Shown here piece by piece: positions 20,316 to 64,000 of a stretch of DNA of 64,000 bases. The translations under genes were made by a program, and so were the position numbers. This DNA is from Amorphochlora amoebiformis. Lineage: Eukaryota > Cercozoa > Chlorarachniophyceae. The stretch covers positions 310,001-374,000 of the forward strand of contig BAAHQB010000053.1 in assembly GCA_054601695.1 (NCBI GenBank), written 5' to 3'. The notes beneath the pieces were generated by a model. The model was not told where the DNA came from. It worked only from the letters and a program-made list of their open reading frames with translations, and searched no databases. Each line of letters starts with the position of its first letter. The stretch's first letter is position 1.

Positions 20316-21454
20316 CTATTCTCAGGCCGAGAGGGAGGGCCAAGTTTCGAAATTTGAATTCGTGTGGTAGCAACCGAGATTCTCTGTCGAAACCCGTCGA
20401 TATTTGGATGAAAGCGACGTAGTCCGACGAAAAAATATCGTGAATTTAGGGTAGGGGTTAAGGTTGCGAGGGTGAGAGGGAATATGAGACGGGGGAGGGG
20501 TGATAATATTCTGGGGGGGACACTGAGCGACATTGGGTAAGCTCGGCGCGCCAATGGCACCCTCTAATAATATAACAAATGATGATATATCACGATATCA
20601 ATGTTTCAATATGTGAGATATTCCCAGGGTAGCTTGTACGCATATCTACTTTCGATATCTTAATGATGGGTTTGACTACCCGTAGTCTACCCCACAGAAT
20701 GGAGCAAACTGGCGCTCGAGATGGTTAGTTTAGACCGGTACATGAGATTGATAGGATACGTGTAAACATATACATGACGCATTTTTGGGGAGTTTATATA
20801 CATCTAGTAATGAAAGCAGAAGAAAAACCCTAGTGTAAACTTTTACACGGGTATTTTGGGCTCATTTCCACCCGCATGTAGATACGTAGTCACAGAGCGA
20901 GATAAATACTGGAGGGGGGGGAAGAGGCCTATTTCTCTCACGCTGTCGTCTGAAGTGGTACAAAATATAAAACTTAGACACGTATTCAAAGAGCGAAATA
21001 ATGAGAATGGGGGAGAGAGGGGAGCTTCGAAATTTGATGTCCGTGTTGGTAATATGGCCTCAGTAGGCCGCTTGGCGTCCTGCTTTATGGTTCTTCCCCG
21101 AAACGAGAGATAGCGAAGAAAGGAAGAGAGAATAGAAAGAAATTGGAGGAGGAGAAGAGGGAAAGAAGGGAGAACGAGAGAGAAAAAAGCTTGATATAAG
21201 TGAAAGAGTGAAGAGCAAGGAGAATTAGACATAAATGAGATATAGGAGATAAAGATAGAAAAAGGACCAACCTGACGAAAAATTACGCTATTGAATTTCG
21301 AAGGTTGTATGAACATATCTACGTTCGAGGGACGAAGGAGGCACAATTGTACTGCCAACCAAAACCCTAAACCCTGGCCAATCACCGGCCTCAAGTTCTT
21401 AGAGATTCTGCATTAGACTACATTATTACAGGCGTGCAGCTCTTGATTGTGTGC
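20316..21454. other. Unassigned region upstream of membrane protein exons
   Basis: GC-richer sequence with open minus-strand frames (20165-20560 and 20843-21394) of Ser/Leu/Arg-rich composition and a purine-rich tract at 21110-21260. Two diverged segments are shared between 20205-20380 and 21020-21285 (CGAAATTTGA near TGTTGGTAAT/TGTGGTAGCA; GACCAACCTGCCGAA/GACCAACCTGACGAA). It may hold the missing 5' exons of the membrane protein gene. No product is supported. Confidence 0.4.
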
Positions 21455-21740
21455 TTAATCTCTTATTAGATCCTTATTGCCCGAGAAATTAAATGTTGAT
21501 AAGATACTTTTAAGCAATATCGGAGTTTGGGAGTCGATACGAGCCTGGCCGCTGCCTGGGACACTCACGAACTGGTCAATACTTAGAAAAATTCGAGGTA
21601 TAAAACCCTTCTCGAGTCTTACAGTACTCTTACTGAAGACTTTCCAAATCCATCCCGTCTTCCGGACTTCTGAGTCAAATTCTGACAATCTAAAAGGCTT
21701 TCTCTTTGCCTCCATGGAGCTAAAATCCACCCCTAAATGA
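21455..21740. other. Small island open on both strands
   Basis: Overlapping 87-codon plus and 91-codon minus frames. The minus frame (KPFRLSEFDSEVRKTGWIWK) has the more protein-like composition, but no splice signal or homology decides between them. Confidence 0.25.
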
Positions 21741-21759
21741 GCGCAAAACCACTTTGTGT

Positions 21760-37163
<15,404 letters not shown>

Positions 37164-37303
37164 TCTCTCCCTTAAGGTTAGGATAGAGGTCAGGACTACA
37201 GTTAGAAGAGCTGTAACATTTTCTCATTTCTTAATTTGGCGTTAGAGTTAAGGGTTATGCTCGGTTGAAGTTAGGCTTAGGATGAAGGTTAGAAAGTATT
37301 AGT

Positions 37304-42755
<5,452 letters not shown>

Positions 42756-42988
42756 CTCCTCTTCAACTTCACCGGTTCGTTGGCTTTTCCTGAAGGAAGA
42801 AACTCGCCCTAGATTGTGCGGAAGAAGGAGGGGGAGTAAGGATCAAACCTTCAAAACCCTTCTATTCTTTCCACCATCGGGATCCAACACGATTCTAAGC
42901 GTGATGTGGCCGTAGGTCACAAATATTTCGCGGTCCAGACACGTGTTTTGATACTGGTCACGCACACTTCGAACCCGAGTCCCAACCT
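42756..42988. promoter_or_regulatory. Bidirectional intergenic region between GTPase and THOC6 genes
   Basis: Only 233 bp separate the two divergent start codons. The region is GC-richer than its surroundings and free of microsatellite. It contains CACGTG at 42940-42945, 44 bp before the THOC6 start. No TATA box is obvious. A shared promoter is inferred from arrangement and motif. Confidence 0.5.
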
Positions 42989-50117
<7,129 letters not shown>

Positions 50118-50490
50118 CGCCGCTTTGCGCATACTAGTATGAGGCTTCCTTGGATTGCAAACCCTTGAAATCACGACGCACTAAATTGCCTAGTAAATAT
50201 ACTCTAGTACCAGAATAGAAATTTTATTGAAGACTACTACATGTCACAGTAAGGAGATCCTATATACATGACATACTATAAGTACAGGCTTATACTAAGT
50301 ACTACCGTCTCAATTGTATCTATAGTGTATACACACTACAGTCTCAATTGTATACACAAGATATATATATATCTTATCTTATACTGGTATATATCATAGT
50401 AAATGATGTATATACATATATAATTAGATTTGTATGTACTACTAGTACTATATACTCCATGTATAATATTATATATTACAATTATGAAAT

Positions 50491-50531
<41 letters not shown>

Positions 50532-50567
50532 ATATATGTATATATATATATATTACATAGATATAAG

Positions 50568-50622
<55 letters not shown>

Positions 50623-50633
50623 CAACATTATGC

Positions 50634-50694
<61 letters not shown>

Positions 50695-51541
50695 GTATAT
50701 TTACACAGCCCCAATGATGATGCTCTAACAAGTCGAAAACCCGGTTTTACACCGCGTCTAATATTGCACAACGTGTGGATAAATTGCTCCCATGGGTTGC
50801 AAACCCCGATGTACATATTTACACGGCTTCTATACGATTGCAAACCTCAATATTGATTTTTATATTTGTACATGTATACAATTGGCCTTCATACATACTA
50901 TGGCTGACTGACGAGTTGTGATCTCCACGTGGTTGTTTCCACCTTGATCTTATATAAACGGGTTGTCGCACACTGAGTCTCTGTCTTTGTTCGGAGATTG
51001 TTGTCCAGTATTGCGGAGCGCAATATGTCACATTCAGTGACACCTGTGATGCTTCTTTGGAAAAGGGTAAGGATACGTATCTGTGATGATAAGCTCTATG
51101 TGCAGGAATAAGAAGCTTCATATTATTACTTTCTGGTTAGAGCAACTTAGAGCACGAACGAACCATGGTTAAAACTCCACTAAACTTTGTATAATATTAT
51201 GAACGGGTATCAAGATACAATTCAGGATTACAGTCCATTCGGTGTGTATTCGGTAGATTCACATTAATAAATACGAGTAAGAAGAGAAAACCGATGTCAA
51301 AACTGTTGTACCCACATATTATTTTACACAGAACAACAGCATAAATTATAGATGATTTACCGCATAAAATACTGAATAGTCATGCTCCTTTCGCGACATT
51401 TTTATCAGTACAAATGATAACTTATCGGCCCAAATAGAATAGCCATCTACCATAGTAAACCACATACGTTTCGGGCAATTATCTCTTGTTCAGTTCAAAA
51501 AGATTGGCTGTGCAAACTGCGTCCCTGGTAAAGCTGGCAGA
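50118..51541. other. Intergenic region between THOC6 and the C2H2 gene
   Basis: (AT)n at 50490-50700, flanked by unique AT-rich sequence. A TATA-like TATATAAACGGG lies at about 50950 and may belong to the downstream gene's promoter or 5' leader. TACACGG/GATGTACATATTTACA words repeat near 50700 and 50810. The minus frame at 50819-51121 lacks support. Confidence 0.45.
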
Positions 51542-52501
51542 ATGCAACCGCCCCAGTCTATCGCAGCGGACTCACCGATGACCACTGCTTTCGCCCCCAA
51601 GCTGCCTCTTGAGATGGAAGAAATGGAGACCCTCGCACATACCACTAGTCTGCCACTCATCTACCCAAGATTCTTGGACAACACCTCGATCTCCGAGTCG
51701 GAATCCTCTGACGAGACAGTTGACAGTAGCTTTAACCCTTACACCGACACTTCAGACTCTGCTGTACAAGCTTATATGCTTTTGGGAAGGAGCAAGTCTT
51801 TCTGTAAGATTCACTCGTCTGACCAATGCCTCGTACGATGTGTCCAGTGCCTAGAACCGCTGTGCTCTGTTCTCAATATGTATGACATTCACTCGGAGGT
51901 AGACCAGGCTTGGTCATGCCGATCGTGCCTTCTCTCCCCTCATTCGGTTCTCCGCAAGCCAGAGATTAACCACTCCGCCAATCTGGCTTCTCCTGAGGAC
52001 AAAGATTCGTCCTCAGACTCTGAGCTGATCCAGTCTCTCATCGAGCCAGTTCGTAGTGGTCTCCGCACTCCGGTTCCTTCAGCTGTGGACACTACTACCA
52101 CAGCCACCACCGTTACCACATCTACCGAGAAGCCAGAAGAGGTTAAAGAGTTGCCATCTCCTACATCATGTGATGATGCCAAGCTGTCTCCGTCTAAGCG
52201 TCGCACCCGACCCAAGCGCAACGCGAGTTCTCTACTTGGAAAGAAACGCCCACTCTTGTTGGAATCGGAGTGTAGCTCCAAGAAATCTCGCTCGAATGAC
52301 GATTACACAACTACCAAGGGTGGCAAGCGCATAAAGAGATTCCGTTGTAGCTACTGCCCCAAGCGTTTTGACCAGCGCTCCAACCTCACGGCCCACATTC
52401 GGAGCCACACTGGTGAGAAGCCATTCACCTGCAAGATCTGCAAGCGCCCTTTCTCTCAGAAGAGCAACATGACCCGTCATATGAAGGTCCACAGGAGATG
52501 A
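51542..52501 (+). CDS. Single-exon C2H2 zinc-finger protein, 319 residues
   Basis: A likely nuclear DNA-binding regulator. Two TFIIIA-type fingers close the protein: Cys269, Cys272, His285, His289 and Cys297, Cys300, His313, His317, joined by the standard linker HTGEKPF. Contact residues of the first finger lie in DQRSNLTAH and of the second in SQKSNMTRH. Before them is a basic, nuclear-localisation-like stretch (KRRTRPKRN). Residues 88-129 form a Cys/His cluster (C88, H91, C96, C100, C103, C108, H117, C126, C129) that could bind zinc, in a B-box-like spacing. The rest is acidic and Ser/Thr-rich (SESESSDETVD). There is no intron, unlike the neighbouring genes, so it may derive from a retroposed copy. 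The first ATG follows an unstructured leader. An AATAAA lies 331 bp after the stop. Confidence 0.9.
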   Translation: MQPPQSIAADSPMTTAFAPKLPLEMEEMETLAHTTSLPLIYPRFLDNTSISESESSDETVDSSFNPYTDTSDSAVQAYMLLGRSKSFCKIHSSDQCLVRCVQCLEPLCSVLNMYDIHSEVDQAWSCRSCLLSPHSVLRKPEINHSANLASPEDKDSSSDSELIQSLIEPVRSGLRTPVPSAVDTTTTATTVTTSTEKPEEVKELPSPTSCDDAKLSPSKRRTRPKRNASSLLGKKRPLLLESECSSKKSRSNDDYTTTKGGKRIKRFRCSYCPKRFDQRSNLTAHIRSHTGEKPFTCKICKRPFSQKSNMTRHMKVHRR

Positions 52502-53026
52502 ACGACGGGATTAGAAAGCCAAATTAGCCGTGCGCTTAAATGCTGAGATACCGCTGCCATCTCTCGAGCTTTTTCCTAGGGCAAAGGTGACCGAAGCACC
52601 GAGAGCACGTCGTGCTCATGAGTATTCGTCCGTAACATTATACCTCTCACCGTATGTATGTCGAGAGCACTCCAACCAACAGATAGGACTCGCCGATGTG
52701 TTCTCGGGAATCGGATTGAGTCGTTTATATACCTCGACAAAGAGGGGCACATTAGCCTTACCAGTTAGTGATAGCCTGACTGATAATTAGTGCTTCATTT
52801 TGTGCGTGGGCCGTCATGTAAAGTGTACTGTAATAAATGATATGTTATTACCAATCTCGATTCATATGCAATTTTTAAGTATAAAAAGAACATGAAAGCC
52901 CTTCTAGTCTGTATATTATATCAAATTTATCGTATATAGTGCATTTGTATACCAATGATTGACACTTAAGCTTGACACTTGAGCTTGTACGTATTACTAT
53001 GTACACAATACACTTGATACACACAG

Positions 53027-53080
<54 letters not shown>

Positions 53081-53210
53081 CTGTATCTGTCATGATACGT
53101 TATACAATCTATATACAAATTGTTATACAATTATATAATATTATATACTAAGTTATTCATGATATACGATATGTGCATATACTGGTACAATATTATCATA
53201 TAATATATAT
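52502..53210. other. 3' flank of C2H2 gene, then AC/AT repeat
   Basis: Unique sequence with an 86-codon frame (52530-52790) that looks like 3' UTR rather than a gene. A (AC)n/(AT)n microsatellite follows at about 53025-53080. Confidence 0.5.
52832..52837 (+). promoter_or_regulatory. Polyadenylation signal AATAAA
   Basis: AATAAA in the context CTGTAATAAATGATATG, downstream of the C2H2 gene stop at 52501. Position and context fit mRNA 3' end formation. Confidence 0.5.
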
Positions 53211-53222
53211 ATATATATATAT

Positions 53223-53329
53223 ATGTATACATATATATATATTTATAGTATATACAATCACTGAGCATAATTATACTATTGATAAATTTATTTACATATA
53301 TACACATATTTGTATACATATAGTCATAT

Positions 53330-53371
<42 letters not shown>

Positions 53372-53478
53372 ACATATATATATTTATAGTATATACAATC
53401 ACTGAGCATAATTATACTATTGATAAATTTATTTACATATATACACATATTTGTATACATATAGTCATATACACATAC

Positions 53479-53485
<7 letters not shown>
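53223..53485. repeat. Tandem duplication, 141-bp period
   Basis: Two near-identical copies of about 120 bp containing ACAATCACTGAGCATAATTA and ATTGATAAATTTATTTACAT, each followed by AT repeat. Intergenic. Confidence 0.9.
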
Positions 53486-53526
<41 letters not shown>

Positions 53527-53725
53527 CATTTATAATCTCATGACTAGTATGTCAACACATCATCAATGATACCATCATTACTCCCATAATTTTTGAATAT
53601 TCCATGTCAACATCAATTTCTAAATACAAAGCCGCACCTCAATTGTCATCATAATTTGCTCGATCTCATCTTCCACACCATCGAATCCGAAATCCTCCCG
53701 ATGTTTCACAATACCATCAGCCAGC

Positions 53726-53942
53726 ACTTCTCACTTAAAACTATCCGTGCCGGCTTTTCGCACGTGAGCATGATAAGCTTCCATGGCTCCGGAAACAGCG
53801 CTTCTCACTTAAAATTATCCGTGCAGGCTTTTCGCACGTGAGCATGATAAGCTTCCATGGCTCCGGAAGGAAGAGCCCGACCACGGACAGCGTCGGGCGC
53901 TGTACAGTTAATTCCATTCGGAGCCAAATCGATTTATATAAA
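53726..53942 (+). promoter_or_regulatory. Putative promoter: duplicated CACGTG module and TATA box
   Basis: A 74-bp unit occurs twice in tandem (53726-53799 and 53800-53873), each with CTTTTCGCACGTGAGCATG, so CACGTG lies at 53761 and 53835. A TATATAA follows at 53935 inside a near-palindrome (AAATCGATTTATATAAATTT then AATCGATTT). The proposed start codon of the coiled-coil gene is at 54241. Function is inferred from position. Confidence 0.5.
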
Positions 53943-54240
53943 TTTAATCGATTTGGGATATTTTCTTGACAATTTCAGTGAACACTGATCGTTGTTCACT
54001 AAGAATCTAAGATCCCATCAAATTGCAAACCCTAGATATTGGTGTGAATTAGGTTATTTTCAGGGGGATCCCGGCCCATTCCCGGGATTAGTGCTAATTC
54101 GGGGATTGTATTATTAAGAGGTTAAATCCATTTCGGAGAAATTTATCGATCGTCATGCAAACAACTCTGAATATTTCGGCATAACATTGTCGCGTGTGGA
54201 TTCACTGTGGAAACTGTCAGTCGAACCCGTGGCGGCTTCC

Positions 54241-64000
<9,760 letters not shown>

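Noticed and set aside
20843-21394. Minus-strand 183-codon frame rich in Ser, Leu and Phe
   Set aside because: Composition follows a purine-rich tract on the other strand. No domain, splice or homology support. Kept only as unassigned sequence.

Overview
The window is nuclear DNA of a eukaryote. It has spliceosomal GT-AG introns, a 5S rRNA gene with a Pol III-style T-run terminator, TTAGGG-type telomere-like repeats and a non-LTR retrotransposon tail. I cannot name the species. The retrotransposon tail, with C2H2 fingers after the reverse transcriptase, looks like elements known from animals, while one membrane-protein gene (13.6-20.3 kb) reminds me from memory of an algal/stramenopile family. 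Most of the bases are (AT)n microsatellite, with AC/GT, GA/CT and degenerate TTAGGG arrays. Nearly all long open frames made of I, Y, T, H, C, V or R, V, L, P, N runs are translations of these repeats and are not genes.

Real coding sequence lies in short islands between the microsatellites. Chaining islands by splice sites, codon phase and protein similarity gives these genes. 0.4-1.0 kb (-): unrecognised membrane or secreted protein, partial. 2.8-3.7 kb (+): SFT2-like Golgi traffic protein. 4.9-5.0 kb (-): 5S rRNA, with small (-) exons around it. 8-12 kb: isolated exons on both strands. 13.6-20.3 kb (-): multi-span membrane protein, nine exons. 23.1-28.9 kb (-): EF-hand protein, about 16 exons. 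32.3-37.2 kb (-): complete 166-residue Ser/Thr/Pro-rich protein of unknown function. 37.3-42.8 kb (-): divergent small GTPase, nine exons. 43.0-50.1 kb (+): THOC6-like WD40 protein, ten exons, 348 residues, with a retrotransposon fragment in antisense inside intron 2. 51.5-52.5 kb (+): single-exon two-finger C2H2 protein. 54.2 kb to the right edge (+): coiled-coil protein of at least 16 exons ending in 21-residue repeats.

The GTPase and THOC6 genes start 233 bp apart and face away from each other, so they probably share a promoter; it contains CACGTG. CACGTG also lies just upstream of SFT2, the small gene by the 5S rRNA, and the coiled-coil gene.

The main oddity is architectural. Introns consist largely of (AT)n or telomere-like (CCCTAA)n. 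Where telomere-like arrays sit inside genes I could trace (membrane protein, EF-hand, THOC6, coiled-coil), the C-rich strand is always the sense strand, although the genes lie on both DNA strands. Some splice donors are made by the array itself (GTAACC). Several introns also carry repeated copies of the segment next to their own 5' splice site. All multi-exon models are manual inferences from phase and similarity. RNA evidence would be decisive.
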